DNA from: Aphanomyces cochlioides
Taxonomy: Eukaryota; Oomycota; Saprolegniomycetes; Saprolegniales; Verrucalvaceae
Direction of reading: 5' to 3'
Length of the DNA: 64,000 bases
Assembly (NCBI GenBank): GCA_019828595.1
Contig: JAHQRK010000012.1
Location: 2,459,915 to 2,523,914, forward strand
In this document: piece after piece, positions 42,320 through 52,992 of the stretch
Layout of the letters: each line of letters opens with the position of its first letter
Numbering within the stretch: the stretch's first letter is position 1
The notes under the pieces: generated by a model
What the model was told of the DNA's origin: nothing
Seen by the model: only the letters and a program-made list of their open reading frames with translations
Databases searched by the model: none
Program-made: the position numbers and the translations under genes

Positions 42320-44370
42320 GGTCATTGTTCCCATTGTCGACTAAACCCCACACGAACGGGTTAATGAAAAATCATTGTATAAATTTTCAGAGTCAATTTA
42401 CCCATTGTACACTTTCAAGAATTTCCGATGCCCACGTTGTGTTGTCTTGTTGTCGGCGAAGGACGACCTTTCCCCGTCAGCTTCGAAGATGATGACATGG
42501 TGGGAACTCTCAAGCAAAAGATCAAGGAAGTGAATGACTATCCATTCCTTGCGAGGGACTTGGATCTGTACAGTGTCAACGGCCTGCTGCAGACTGGGGA
42601 GGAACAGTTTCAATTCAATCAAGAACGAATCGACATGACAAAGTGCTCATTGGAGGTCTTCGTTGGTTCAACAACGAAATTGGTTGCGGCAGATCGAATG
42701 GTTGAATACCCCGAACTGAAAGACTTGTCCAAAGGGAAAATCCACGTTTTGGTAGTTGTCCCGTCTGGCGCTGTGCTTCAATCGAATTCTGAAGGTAGCG
42801 ATAGTCCGCTGGTTCAGCAATCTTCCGGTGTGCCTATGCACAAGAAACCAAGAATTGACAGTCCATTGACAGTCATTGGTACCACTACATCTTGTTTCAG
42901 CCCTTGCGATATTGCTTTCTACAACAATATTCTTGGTGCGAAGAACCAGAATGGATGGTTGCACTTTTCTGACAGTATTCCTGCATCCAAAGCAACAGCA
43001 AACAAAATACTCATTCGGAGTAGTTTTGAAACAATCGCATCAAAAATCCGCGACTTGGGCAACGAAAAGTACTTCAAGGCAATTGTCACAGGAACACCGG
43101 GTATTGGCAAGTCTTATTTTCTTATCTACCTATTGTGGACCTTGCTCATTGAAGGAAAAAAAGTGATTTTCCTGTATCATCCAGACGTTGTCTACTTTGA
43201 TGGTTGCGGGGGCGTTACTATGTCAAACCTACGTGATATGCCTCAGTCTAATGAGCGGTTTTGGCGCGATGAAAATTTATGGTGTCTGTTTGATGCCAAA
43301 GCAAAAACCCAAGAAAATCTCAATCTTCTTCCTTACTCCAGAATCAAAATTGTCTTATCAACGTCTCCTCGTCGAGACATCATCAATGATTTCCAGAAAC
43401 CTCCCGAACCTTACACTTATTTCATGTCGTTGTGGACAGAAGCAGAACTGCAACTGATTGCACCATCATTTCCCGATGTTTGTGAATGGAAAACTCGATT
43501 CGTTCTCCTTGGTGGTATCCCCCGAAGTGTTTTGGAAAAGACATCTCGAAAAGCATCAAAAATGCTCGATGCAGCATGCGTTGAGTGTGATCTCAATGAC
43601 TGTATGAAGGTTGTTGGTTGCGATTCAACAATCGCACCAGCCTCCAAGATAATGCATACTTTGATTCATATCAATTCCATTGAACCTTACACTTCATCGG
43701 AAGTGCAGTTCGCTTCTCAAGCTGCTTTAGACAAAATTGTCCGTCACAATATGATCATCGCCAAGAGATTTATGCAGGAACTTTTAAGTTCATGCGATAG
43801 GCACCCTTTTACAGCAGCTCTGTGTGGACATATTTTTGAAGTATATGCCATCGAATTGTTGGAAAAAGGAGGCACGTTTGAGTGTCGTCAACTTCTGCAC
43901 AAAAACAACCAAAAACAACCAACGCAAATACAGCTTCACATTCCAAGCTCTACGAAAATCGTGGCTGACCAAGTTTTAATTACTCAACTGCCCAACCAAC
44001 TTTATGTTCCAAAATCGAAGAATTTTACAGCCATCGATGCTTGGATTCCTCAAATGGGAGGGTTTCAAATGACTGTTAGCTTGAATCCTGTCATACGAGG
44101 TGATGACAACAGCATGTTTGGCATGCTTGGCAATAGAATGTATTGGCTCCTTCCACCTTCAATTTATGGATCGTTTACCAAGAAATATCCTTTCTCCCTC
44201 GATCAGTATGCGGTACTAGTTACATATCATGAAGCTCTAATTTGATTAATCATACTAACTTCATCAAGATTTACATTGACACTTATCAGTCCCAGTCTTT
44301 GTACCTTCGACCGATCCCACGACTTTGTGTTTGGTCTTGTTAACTCATCGACTGGGTCAAACTCAACCTT
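42320..44370. repeat. Left arm of a 2-kb inverted repeat carrying a CRN gene
   Basis: It matches 49480-51532 in inverse orientation almost without change across the gene and its flanks. The outer edge is sharp at about 42320, at the shared GGTCATTGTTCCC. The inner edge fades, with divergent similarity past 44340. Confidence 0.9.
42428..44245 (+). CDS. Crinkler (CRN) protein with P-loop ATPase and nuclease-like C-terminus, copy 1
   Basis: A 605-residue single-exon protein with the crinkler layout. Residues 1-110 form the ubiquitin-like header, opening MPTLCCLVVGEGRPFPVS and containing LARDLDLYSV where LFLAK is expected; it closes with IHVLVVVP (the HVLVxxP motif). Residues 210-300 form a STAND-like P-loop ATPase: Walker A GTPGIGKS (222-229), Walker B-like LWCLFDA, sensor-like IVLSTSP, then WTEAELQLI and LLGGIPRSVL. 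The C-terminal 150 residues match the REase-like module of CRN and RHS proteins (FEVYAIELLEKGGTFECR, AIDAWIP, FQMTVSLNPVI). No classical signal peptide is obvious, as is common in saprolegnialean CRNs. Copy 2 (49606) differs by one residue (Ile/Val after VADQVL). No ATG/stop damage is visible, so both copies look functional. Role: likely a secreted or conflict-system effector; host target unknown. Confidence 0.85.
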   Translation: MPTLCCLVVGEGRPFPVSFEDDDMVGTLKQKIKEVNDYPFLARDLDLYSVNGLLQTGEEQFQFNQERIDMTKCSLEVFVGSTTKLVAADRMVEYPELKDLSKGKIHVLVVVPSGAVLQSNSEGSDSPLVQQSSGVPMHKKPRIDSPLTVIGTTTSCFSPCDIAFYNNILGAKNQNGWLHFSDSIPASKATANKILIRSSFETIASKIRDLGNEKYFKAIVTGTPGIGKSYFLIYLLWTLLIEGKKVIFLYHPDVVYFDGCGGVTMSNLRDMPQSNERFWRDENLWCLFDAKAKTQENLNLLPYSRIKIVLSTSPRRDIINDFQKPPEPYTYFMSLWTEAELQLIAPSFPDVCEWKTRFVLLGGIPRSVLEKTSRKASKMLDAACVECDLNDCMKVVGCDSTIAPASKIMHTLIHINSIEPYTSSEVQFASQAALDKIVRHNMIIAKRFMQELLSSCDRHPFTAALCGHIFEVYAIELLEKGGTFECRQLLHKNNQKQPTQIQLHIPSSTKIVADQVLITQLPNQLYVPKSKNFTAIDAWIPQMGGFQMTVSLNPVIRGDDNSMFGMLGNRMYWLLPPSIYGSFTKKYPFSLDQYAVLVTYHEALI

Positions 44371-44723
44371 TACACATGAGCATCTTAAGAGCTAGGAGCT
44401 ACATTACTGCTGTAGATACCACATTTTAGAATAATCTCACACCGTGCTAGCGTGATGACAGACTTCCATATCGACACGGTCCCTCGGAAGAATTGTGCAC
44501 GCAATCAAGGCATTGGCCTTCCTTATTACCTTGATTCAAGTACAGTATTCTGGCGCTCAAGAAACGGCTGATTCATCAATGGAGGGTCCAGTCCAAACAG
44601 TTCTCATTTCAAAAACGCACATCTACGAACGTCTACGGTGAAATTTCAAGCTGCAGCTAACAGAGGAAATAGAAACGGAGACGCGGAAACGCTTGCTTTC
44701 TAATTCAAACTGACTGGGGTTAA

Positions 44724-44827
44724 ATTGACTGGTTTTTGTTGCGCGAAGTCACTGCAAAAAATTCGTGGCGATCAACTGTTTGGTTTTCGTAGTGTGAAGT
44801 CATGCAAAAATGCGTGGTGATTTACTG
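44724..44827. repeat. Two imperfect tandem copies of an about 50-bp unit
   Basis: Each unit contains ACTGGTTTT/TTTGGTTTT followed by GTGAAGTCA...GCAAAAA...CGTGG. They lie in the non-coding stretch 44371-45067 after CRN copy 1, in which no gene was seen. Confidence 0.55.
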
Positions 44828-45067
44828 TACCAACTCGTTCTTTACAGTTCACGTTGAAATTTGCATAGGCCAAGAAAATGTTGTCGGCTGAATCTTTGGT
44901 GTTAACTAACCGCACTCTCCCCCACACAAAAGTGTTCTGAAAGGCATATGTGCTTCACAGAACAATCACACTATGGTACAAAATTTGGGTCCAAGGTTTC
45001 GAATCAATTGATAGAAGCTATCATTTATATTAGCACATTATTTGCAACAAGATCAGCAAGACAGTGT

Positions 45068-45450
45068 AGGCTAAGAAAAATGAAAAGTGTCAGCTATACA
45101 GTTTTTGGAAAGGGTACACCAAAATGAAGGACCTTAATGCTGATGGGAAAGCTGGGTTGGGTGGAGATAATATTTGTCCCCAGAACAAGATTTGACAGAA
45201 CGTTGGGCATCTCTTTCACCTCTAGAAGAGAAGTCTTGACAGTTTCAAGGGTCGTAAAGCAAATGTTAACCTTTTGTAATAAGCTAATGAGCTCATTCCA
45301 ACACCAAGAGTTCATAATGTGTGAACAATGACAAACTAGGCAAAAAATAGCTGTCGCAAGATTTAGCATTTCTTGATACTTCAAAAGTTAGCACTTCAGT
45401 TGCCATGTAGGGTAATACTACAAACATCCAAAGCACAAAGTTCTTTGTGA
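45068..45450 (-). repeat. Dispersed repeat R1, copy a
   Basis: This 383-bp unit is almost identical, in inverse orientation, to 52993-53375. A more diverged copy lies at 47895-48245. Its longest frame (96 codons, 45094-45384; MKYQEMLNLATAIFCLVC) is identical in copies a and c. All three copies end at a CTTAG. No domain recognised. Confidence 0.75.
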
Positions 45451-45639
45451 AAGTCGAGTGGTCCACCAACTGATGTGTCTACGGTAGTTCACACAAGACG
45501 ATACACCATACATCCTGAAAAAAAATGAGAACGTGGTTTTACACTATGTCTTACCTAGTACGATTCAGCAAGTAGGGTCAGGTCAATAAGGCAGTCTATA
45601 TTCCCCCACATACGTTGTGAGAAATGAAAGCCAGTGAAA

Positions 45640-45965
45640 CAATTCTGTCAAGGAATAAATATCACTCTTCTTATAGCATTGGGCGGAGACTTGCAAAAAG
45701 AGAAAGCCGTTGCTGGTGCTTCGCCTAGGGTTACTGGAGGAAATGCAAGCAAACGGTACTCAAACAATGCGGGATCTTAGTCCCTGCTTGAAGCAATTGA
45801 TTTCAAGGGACTCCTAGAAGAATGTGGGTTGTATTGGGGGAAACAAACATACATCTAAAGGAGCTGCCTTGCGACGAGAAAGTATTCCAAAGCGCAGACT
45901 TGGTAGAAAAATGGTCAATTGATTCAAGTCTACTGGAAGCGGGTATGCGTCTTGGTGGTCCAAAG
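45640..45965. repeat. Dispersed repeat R2, copy a (inverted relative to 46735-47035)
   Basis: Shared segments include ATAAATATCA...CTTATAGCATTGGGCG, AAAAAGAGAAAGCC and CGGTACTCAAACAATGC. Also shared is a stretch through AAAGCGCAGACTTGGTAG and AAAAATGGTCAATTGATT. Similarity looks like roughly 75-80 per cent. No intact coding frame. Confidence 0.6.
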
Positions 45966-46734
45966 AAATTATCCTACGATGTTGTTTGATCTTGCCACAT
46001 CATATGCTATGTAGTTAATAAGGGCTAGAGCAGAGCCTTGGTAACCCCAGTGCTCGACACTATTCACCTTAGAACATGACGCTTTCGAGAATGAAAGAGA
46101 GATCTTACCTACGTTGTTTTGTCGTTAACTGTCCTTGGCTGCCCAAACCGACAGAGCCGGAAAAGTCAGCCAAGTGTGACCATATCGGAATACCATGGTT
46201 ACTTCCTAATCGAATCGACTTGATAGTTGCTCGTCGTGTCCAACATGATAAAATGTCAACTGTGTTCAAGTATTCCAGAGGAGGGTCGGGGTGGCCCTAG
46301 GATCCTGCTTTCAGTATTTCTCTACAAGCTCTGTGTGTGTGGAGAGCATGCTGAGATCCCTACCTCTGATGCTGGTATTGTCGTTTGACCCATGCAGTCG
46401 TTTCTTTCGATTTGCTTCATTCACAAAACTGTCAGTTTTTGTGTTATCACAAAATACAGGTTTCGTTGCCAAGTGGCTGATGGCACACTCTACGCAGACT
46501 AAACAAGCCCATGGTGGCAGTGTTTATCCAGTGTTCCTCTTGGTTTATGAGGTACTCTCAGTTTCATTGTAACGATTACGTGGTGGGGGTTCTTCATCAA
46601 TTGATGACTGGATTGAAATCCCTTCATGTGCCTGCTTCCAGTATTCACCAATGATTCCGTCTTGCTTACTTTTGGCTTGACCACCTCTTTGACAAGAAAT
46701 TCGCGAAATGATGGATTATTCGTTTGTTCTAATG

Positions 46735-47035
46735 CTTGTGACCACCAAGACGCATACCCGCTTTCAGTAGAATTCAATCAATTGACCATTTTTCTACCAA
46801 GTCTGCGCTTTGGGAACCTTTCTCGACCGCTCCTTCAAATGAATGCCCCCATACAACCCACAAGCTTCTTGGACTGTCTTGGAATCAATTGCTTCCAGCA
46901 GGGACTATTATCCAGCATTGTTTGAGTACCGTTTGGTTGCGTGTCCCCCAGTAGCCCTTGGCGTCGTACCAGTAATGGCTTTCTCTTTTTGTGAGAGTTC
47001 GCCCAATGCTATAAGAATGATATTTATTCCTTGAC
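46735..47035. repeat. Dispersed repeat R2, copy b
   Basis: It is the inverted partner of 45640-45965. The minus strand frames to its sides (46290-46780 and 47088-47333) are unrecognised; the region may be a decayed gene or transposon. No start-to-stop protein could be assigned. Confidence 0.6.
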
Positions 47036-47639
47036 AGAAATTTTCCACTGGCTTTTCTATTCTCCCCTTTGCACCAACATTATGTACTTACCTGATGTTT
47101 TCAGACAACAGAATGGCTTTATATGCAGAATTCCACGCACCAGTCTGAATAAGTGTAATGTTTCTAGCCAAAACTTTGCTCAACAATTCGTCCTCAAGAA
47201 GCTTGAAAATGATGACATGCCTGAAGTCAAATGCCGTTGTACGAATAGCATCATCAAGACGATAACTTGTTCTTGACTTTGTTCTTTGACGCGATTCCAC
47301 TTCAATCTGTGACAAATCTTTTTCACATTCCACCAGCGTGCAAATGCCACAATTCTCGTTATCTATTCAAGTGCTATGATGGTCGGAGAACCTAAGGGTT
47401 GCTTTCAAGGATCGGAGTATGTCGATATTGCTGATTGGATTTGCCTGGTTTAGATGGTTTGAGTCCACAACATTGAAATTATTCGGCTGCCGAGCCATTA
47501 AAATCTTTATTTCTTCTAAACGCTTGTACGCTAGTCAGACCTTGCTCAATCGAGCTCGGTCCGTTTTTACCTAATATCAAGAACACTTGCTTCAGCACAA
47601 TGCCTGTGACATTTGCCATTGTTTTACTCATTGTACACA

Positions 47640-47900
47640 ATGGAATCCACATCGTAATTAAGTACGACCTCCTCACAACCTATGAGTGGGGAATTTTTCA
47701 CTGCCTTATTGGCCGAGCTTGCTGAAATTGTTGGATCAACACAGTCTTACTTGGTAAGACAGAGTGTAAAATCGTATACTCGTACATACTTCGATGAAAA
47801 GTGTTGTATGAACTACCGAGTATTTCGGACGAGATGGCATGTGCAAGCAATCAAGGAACACGAAGAGTGATTATTATTACTGCCCCAGGCACAGCACTTG
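47640..47900. repeat. Direct repeat R3, copy a
   Basis: Matches 49137-49410 in the same orientation. Shared segments include CGACCTCCTCACAACCTATG, AGTGGGGA.TTTTT and GAAAAGTGTTGTATGAACTA. About 85 per cent similar by eye. Confidence 0.65.
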
Positions 47901-48245
47901 GTGGAGCACTCGACTTTCATAATTAACTCAGTGCTTTGCATTGTCTAAATCTTGCGATAGCTTGGTGTCGTTGTCTAGTTTGTCATGTCAACTGTACGAA
48001 CCCACCAGCTTACTAAACTATGTTTTGGTGGATTTGTATTTCCTTTACGACCCTTGAAAGTGTGGAGAATTCTTTTCTGGACATGAAAAAGATGTCATGC
48101 CTAACTATAACTTTCTGTCAACTCTTGTACGGGACAAACATTGAATTTTTTCTTCTTTCCCTATCATCATCAAACACCTTCATTTTCTAGTTTTGATAGA
48201 CCCTTTCCAGAAAATGTATTCATGATACTTTTTCATTCTCCTTAG
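47895..48245 (+). repeat. Dispersed repeat R1, copy b (diverged)
   Basis: Shares CTAAATCTTGCGA, CTAGTTTGTCAT, CTTTACGACCCTTGAAA and TACCC/GACCCTTTCC with copies a and c, and likewise ends in a CTTAG. The 48250-49130 stretch that follows has no recognised gene. Confidence 0.55.
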
Positions 48246-49136
48246 CTAGTTGGTCTGTTGCGCCTCGATTGCAAATAACGTGCTCATACAACACTAGCTT
48301 TTTCCAATCGATTTGGAGTCTTGTACCAAAAGTTTGCGCCATATTGTGATAGTTCTGTGAAGCTCAGAAGCCTTTTGAGGAAACTTTGTGTGGAGAAGAG
48401 TGCTCTTAGACACTTAAGTTTACACCAACGATTCAGCCGACTACATTTTCTTGGCCATACATTGCCATACTCGGGACCTTTTCAACTGGCTTCGTTAAGT
48501 ATAAATTCGACCGATTGAATACCCAAGGACTTAGCTCCTTCTCACTCCCATAACAACAACTTCCTAGAATCTCTAGAGAAGCTGAAATGTATGTTGTCAG
48601 TACTTGATCTAGAGAAGGGATTGATGAATCAAGTTCCGGAACGTTAACTTGGTCTTCGAAGTCAACTCTATGACCGAACTTGCTTTTATGAAAATCCGTC
48701 CTTTTCGTCAAGAAAATAGTTCTTAGAGTCTGTTGAATTTGACTGATCATCTCACGTTGAGCGAAATTTGCAAATTCCCGATGGTGCCAATTTGACTCAT
48801 CATTTCATTGCGTTGAATGACATTTAATCACATGAAATGACAAAGATATATGTAATTCGTACAACGTGAATTAAAAAGAATGACATATGCGCAACATCAT
48901 TCTAGGACGTCAATCATGTCTAGGAGTCTCCGCTTATGCAGTGTCTGAGTACAGAGTCCATTGGCAAATCCTTTTAAATTCCACCGATCCTATATAGCGA
49001 GATTGGTTAGACCCACGACAAAATTCACTTTGCTCTCCTTTTTTGTTACTAAAGCAGATACCAACTCTGAAAAGGCACCCAGTGAAGTCTCCACCTTCAC
49101 CACGTATTTCTTAAATCCAACCAATTACAAAGCTTA

Positions 49137-49410
49137 AAAATTCGTAGATTGAATTCACATCGTAATGAGCTACGACCTCCTCACAACCTATGAGTGGGGA
49201 CTTTTTGACTGCCTTATTGACCTTGCTTGCTGAAATCGTTGGAACAATCACAGTTTTACTTGGTAAGACAGAGTGTAAAATCGCATACCCACTTATTTCT
49301 GGATTTATGATGAAAAGTGTTGTATGAACTACCGCGTACTTCGGACGAGATGGCATGTGCAAGCTTTCAACGTACACGAAGAGTGATTATCCCCAGACAC
49401 AGCACGCGCA
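49137..49410. repeat. Direct repeat R3, copy b
   Basis: Partner of 47640-47900. It lies directly beside the inner edge of the right CRN inverted-repeat arm. Confidence 0.65.
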
Positions 49411-49479
49411 CAATTCTTTTGTGGTAGCATCCAAAATCCGTGTCGATAGGGACCCAACTCTAAAATCGTAACATGTGGT

Positions 49480-51532
49480 AGCTTTAAGTTTGACCTTTGT
49501 CGACGAGTTAACAAGACCAAACACAAAGTCGTGGGATCGGTCGAAGGTACAAAGACTGGGACTGATAAGTGTCAATGTAAATCTTGATGAAGTTAGTATG
49601 ATTAATCAAATTAGAGCTTCATGATATGTAACTAGTACCGCATACTGATCGAGGGAGAAAGGATATTTCTTGGTAAACGATCCATAAATTGAAGGTGGAA
49701 GGAGCCAATACATTCTATTGCCAAGCATGCCAAACATGCTGTTGTCATCACCTCGTATGACAGGATTCAAGCTAACAGTCATTTGAAACCCTCCCATTTG
49801 AGGAATCCAAGCATCGATGGCTGTAAAATTCTTCGATTTTGGAACATAAAGTTGGTTGGGCAGTTGAGTAACTAAAACTTGGTCAGCCACGATTTTCGTA
49901 GAGCTTGGAATGTGAAGCTGTATTTGCGTTGGTTGTTTTTGGTTGTTTTTGTGCAGAAGTTGACGACACTCAAACGTGCCTCCTTTTTCCAACAATTCGA
50001 TGGCATATACTTCAAAAATATGTCCACACAGAGCTGCTGTAAAAGGGTGCCTATCGCATGAACTTAAAAGTTCCTGCATAAATCTCTTGGCGATGATCAT
50101 ATTGTGACGGACAATTTTGTCTAAAGCAGCTTGAGAAGCGAACTGCACTTCCGATGAAGTGTAAGGTTCAATGGAATTGATATGAATCAAAGTATGCATT
50201 ATCTTGGAGGCTGGTGCGATTGTTGAATCGCAACCAACAACCTTCATACAGTCATTGAGATCACACTCAACGCATGCTGCATCGAGCATTTTTGATGCTT
50301 TTCGAGATGTCTTTTCCAAAACACTTCGGGGGATACCACCAAGGAGAACGAATCGAGTTTTCCATTCACAAACATCGGGAAATGATGGTGCAATCAGTTG
50401 CAGTTCTGCTTCTGTCCACAACGACATGAAATAAGTGTAAGGTTCGGGAGGTTTCTGGAAATCATTGATGATGTCTCGACGAGGAGACGTTGATAAGACA
50501 ATTTTGATTCTGGAGTAAGGAAGAAGATTGAGATTTTCTTGGGTTTTTGCTTTGGCATCAAACAGACACCATAAATTTTCATCGCGCCAAAACCGCTCAT
50601 TAGACTGAGGCATATCACGTAGGTTTGACATAGTAACGCCCCCGCAACCATCAAAGTAGACAACGTCTGGATGATACAGGAAAATCACTTTTTTTCCTTC
50701 AATGAGCAAGGTCCACAATAGGTAGATAAGAAAATAAGACTTGCCAATACCCGGTGTTCCTGTGACAATTGCCTTGAAGTACTTTTCGTTGCCCAAGTCG
50801 CGGATTTTTGATGCGATTGTTTCAAAACTACTCCGAATGAGTATTTTGTTTGCTGTTGCTTTGGATGCAGGAATACTGTCAGAAAAGTGCAACCATCCAT
50901 TCTGGTTCTTCGCACCAAGAATATTGTTGTAGAAAGCAATATCGCAAGGGCTGAAACAAGATGTAGTGGTACCAATGACTGTCAATGGACTGTCAATTCT
51001 TGGTTTCTTGTGCATAGGCACACCGGAAGATTGCTGAACCAGCGGACTATCGCTACCTTCAGAATTCGATTGAAGCACAGCGCCAGACGGGACAACTACC
51101 AAAACGTGGATTTTCCCTTTGGACAAGTCTTTCAGTTCGGGGTATTCAACCATTCGATCTGCCGCAACCAATTTCGTTGTTGAACCAACGAAGACCTCCA
51201 ATGAGCACTTTGTCATGTCGATTCGTTCTTGATTGAATTGAAACTGTTCCTCCCCAGTCTGCAGCAGGCCGTTGACACTGTACAGATCCAAGTCCCTCGC
51301 AAGGAATGGATAGTCATTCACTTCCTTGATCTTTTGCTTGAGAGTTCCCACCATGTCATCATCTTCGAAGCTGACGGGGAAAGGTCGTCCTTCGCCGACA
51401 ACAAGACAACACAACGTGGGCATCGGAAATTCTTGAAAGTGTACAATGGGTAAATTGACTCTGAAAATTTATACAATGATTTTTCATTAACCCGTTCGTG
51501 TGGGGTTTAGTCGACAATGGGAACAATGACCC
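49480..51532. repeat. Right arm of the 2-kb inverted repeat carrying a CRN gene
   Basis: It is the inverse of 42320-44370, with the same sharp outer edge (51532, near GGGAACAATGACC). The centre of symmetry is near 46925. Confidence 0.9.
49606..51423 (-). CDS. Crinkler (CRN) protein with P-loop ATPase and nuclease-like C-terminus, copy 2
   Basis: The second copy of the 605-residue protein. Header, ATPase and C-terminal modules are the same as in the copy at 42428-44245. The only residue change I saw is Ile to Val in the segment VADQVLVTQLPN. The ATG at 51423 and the stop at 49606 are intact. The near-identity of coding and flanking DNA, in opposite orientation, indicates a recent duplication or ongoing gene conversion. 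If both are expressed, transcripts will be hard to tell apart. Confidence 0.85.
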   Translation of the reverse strand: MPTLCCLVVGEGRPFPVSFEDDDMVGTLKQKIKEVNDYPFLARDLDLYSVNGLLQTGEEQFQFNQERIDMTKCSLEVFVGSTTKLVAADRMVEYPELKDLSKGKIHVLVVVPSGAVLQSNSEGSDSPLVQQSSGVPMHKKPRIDSPLTVIGTTTSCFSPCDIAFYNNILGAKNQNGWLHFSDSIPASKATANKILIRSSFETIASKIRDLGNEKYFKAIVTGTPGIGKSYFLIYLLWTLLIEGKKVIFLYHPDVVYFDGCGGVTMSNLRDMPQSNERFWRDENLWCLFDAKAKTQENLNLLPYSRIKIVLSTSPRRDIINDFQKPPEPYTYFMSLWTEAELQLIAPSFPDVCEWKTRFVLLGGIPRSVLEKTSRKASKMLDAACVECDLNDCMKVVGCDSTIAPASKIMHTLIHINSIEPYTSSEVQFASQAALDKIVRHNMIIAKRFMQELLSSCDRHPFTAALCGHIFEVYAIELLEKGGTFECRQLLHKNNQKQPTQIQLHIPSSTKIVADQVLVTQLPNQLYVPKSKNFTAIDAWIPQMGGFQMTVSLNPVIRGDDNSMFGMLGNRMYWLLPPSIYGSFTKKYPFSLDQYAVLVTYHEALI

Positions 51533-51876
51533 TTTAATGAGCTGCCTTGTGAGACTCTTTCGAAAAACTTCATATCACTGCAAAAAGTTATGGAGATGTC
51601 GATTGAAGTCAATGGTGGCAACGATTACAAGATCCCCATTTGAGAAAAGATGCCATCGAGGATTTGACGACGTTCAATGTCAAGTGTGATCAATCAATCT
51701 TCAATCGCGGACTTGAACACTTGAATTCCCTTTCCCAGTAAAAGAATAATATTGCATTATATTTTCGTGTTGATATATTTGTTTTGAAGGTTGCATACAA
51801 ACATTAAGTTACTTTTTAGACACAAGTATACTTTAATCAAGTCAAAATATGGGACTTTCTTTATGGATCAGAGTAG

Positions 51877-52992
51877 TATATGTTAAAAACATCCGGATAA
51901 TGATCCGTATAATCACTGCAATGTAACCGGATATCCGCATAATGAATTGAACATCCGGATGCTATCTGAGTGATCTGTTCTTCCCCCGATTTTGGCGGCT
52001 TTCACACAGAGCCATCCATTTTTTTGACTTCATTTGACTACACCAATCTAATCGAACCCCCGTTGATCACTGCAAGATAATTTGAAGTCATTTTGCATTT
52101 CGCCATGGACTATCACTACGATACGTCAGATTTGTCTGACTACAGCTTCCAGACAGTTATGAAGGCTACTACCTCGGAGTTGGGTGCTATTGAATGGTGT
52201 ATGAAAGTAAGTGCAAATGATATATTACGCTAATTCTAACTCTTCTCTAGGTAGGATTATTGCGTAATAACATGAATTGTTCGTCTTGCTCGAACCTAAT
52301 GACATTGGCTAGAGATAGATTGCGGTGGAGATGTCGGCGAGAGGGCTGCAACGACCTTGAGATCGGTCTTCGTTGCGGCTCACATTTTCGTGCCACTTGC
52401 CTCCCAATTGCGCAGTTGATACGCTCACAGGCAATGATCGAACCAAGGAAACTCTCTCGCGAATTATAGCCAATCATATTGCAGAAGGTATGAATTTGTT
52501 CTTATATTTGTCAAATTACATGATTTTGTAGGAACTCTCATAGTTTCCGACAAGTTCAGCTCTTACGTGTCGGCAAATGAACGCCACACGCTGGCCAACA
52601 ACCCGCGGCTCACCCACATGAACTACTCGCACATGTGGGTGAACCATTCAACCAATTTTGTCAATCCCGTCAACGGAGCCCACCAGGAAATTGAGGGTGT
52701 GTGGGAAGTCCGTGTCAAACAGTACGTGAAAACAATGCATGGTGTGCAGGGTGATCAACTCGAATCATACCTCAACCAATTTATGTGGCGAAGTTGGTAT
52801 TTTCCCTCAAACGCTACAGGTATTATGTACTTTAAGGGTCTAGTTATAGCTATTCGTAAGCATGGTTAATACATGGTCTTGTTCTGGATGAGTCATTGTT
52901 ATCATCATATATCCGTAGTGATTATACGGATAATTATCCGGATGTTTTTAACATATAAAATACTGTATCGGGGGTTCCTTAAAAAGAGTGCC
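51877..52992 (+). mobile_element. Merlin transposon copy 2, 5'-end truncated and internally deleted
   Basis: The right end (GTATCGGGGGTTCCTTAAAA...GTGCC) matches the Merlin terminus at 16301, with TATCCGGATG-type subterminal motifs. The left end begins at TATATGTTAAAAACATCCGG without the outer 35 or so nt, so the left TIR is lost. Flanks give no duplication. Repeat R1 copy c begins directly after the right end. Confidence 0.8.
52105..52869 (+). pseudogene. Merlin transposase, internally deleted copy
   Basis: Starts MDYHYDTSDLSDYSFQTV, with an intron near 52207-52251 as in copy 1. The zinc ribbon is CSSCSNLMT...WRCRREGC. After PIAQLIR the frame jumps to TGNDRTKETLSR, so the first catalytic Asp region is missing. 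The third exon keeps FVNPVNGAHQEIEGVW and the end FMWRSWYFPSNATGIMYF. The Trp that is a stop codon in copy 1 (MWVNHS here) is intact. This is a non-autonomous element. Confidence 0.8.

Noticed and set aside
43188..43457. Additional overlapping frames inside both CRN genes
   Set aside because: They occur in mirrored positions in both copies simply because the DNA is identical; only the 605-codon frame has crinkler domains.
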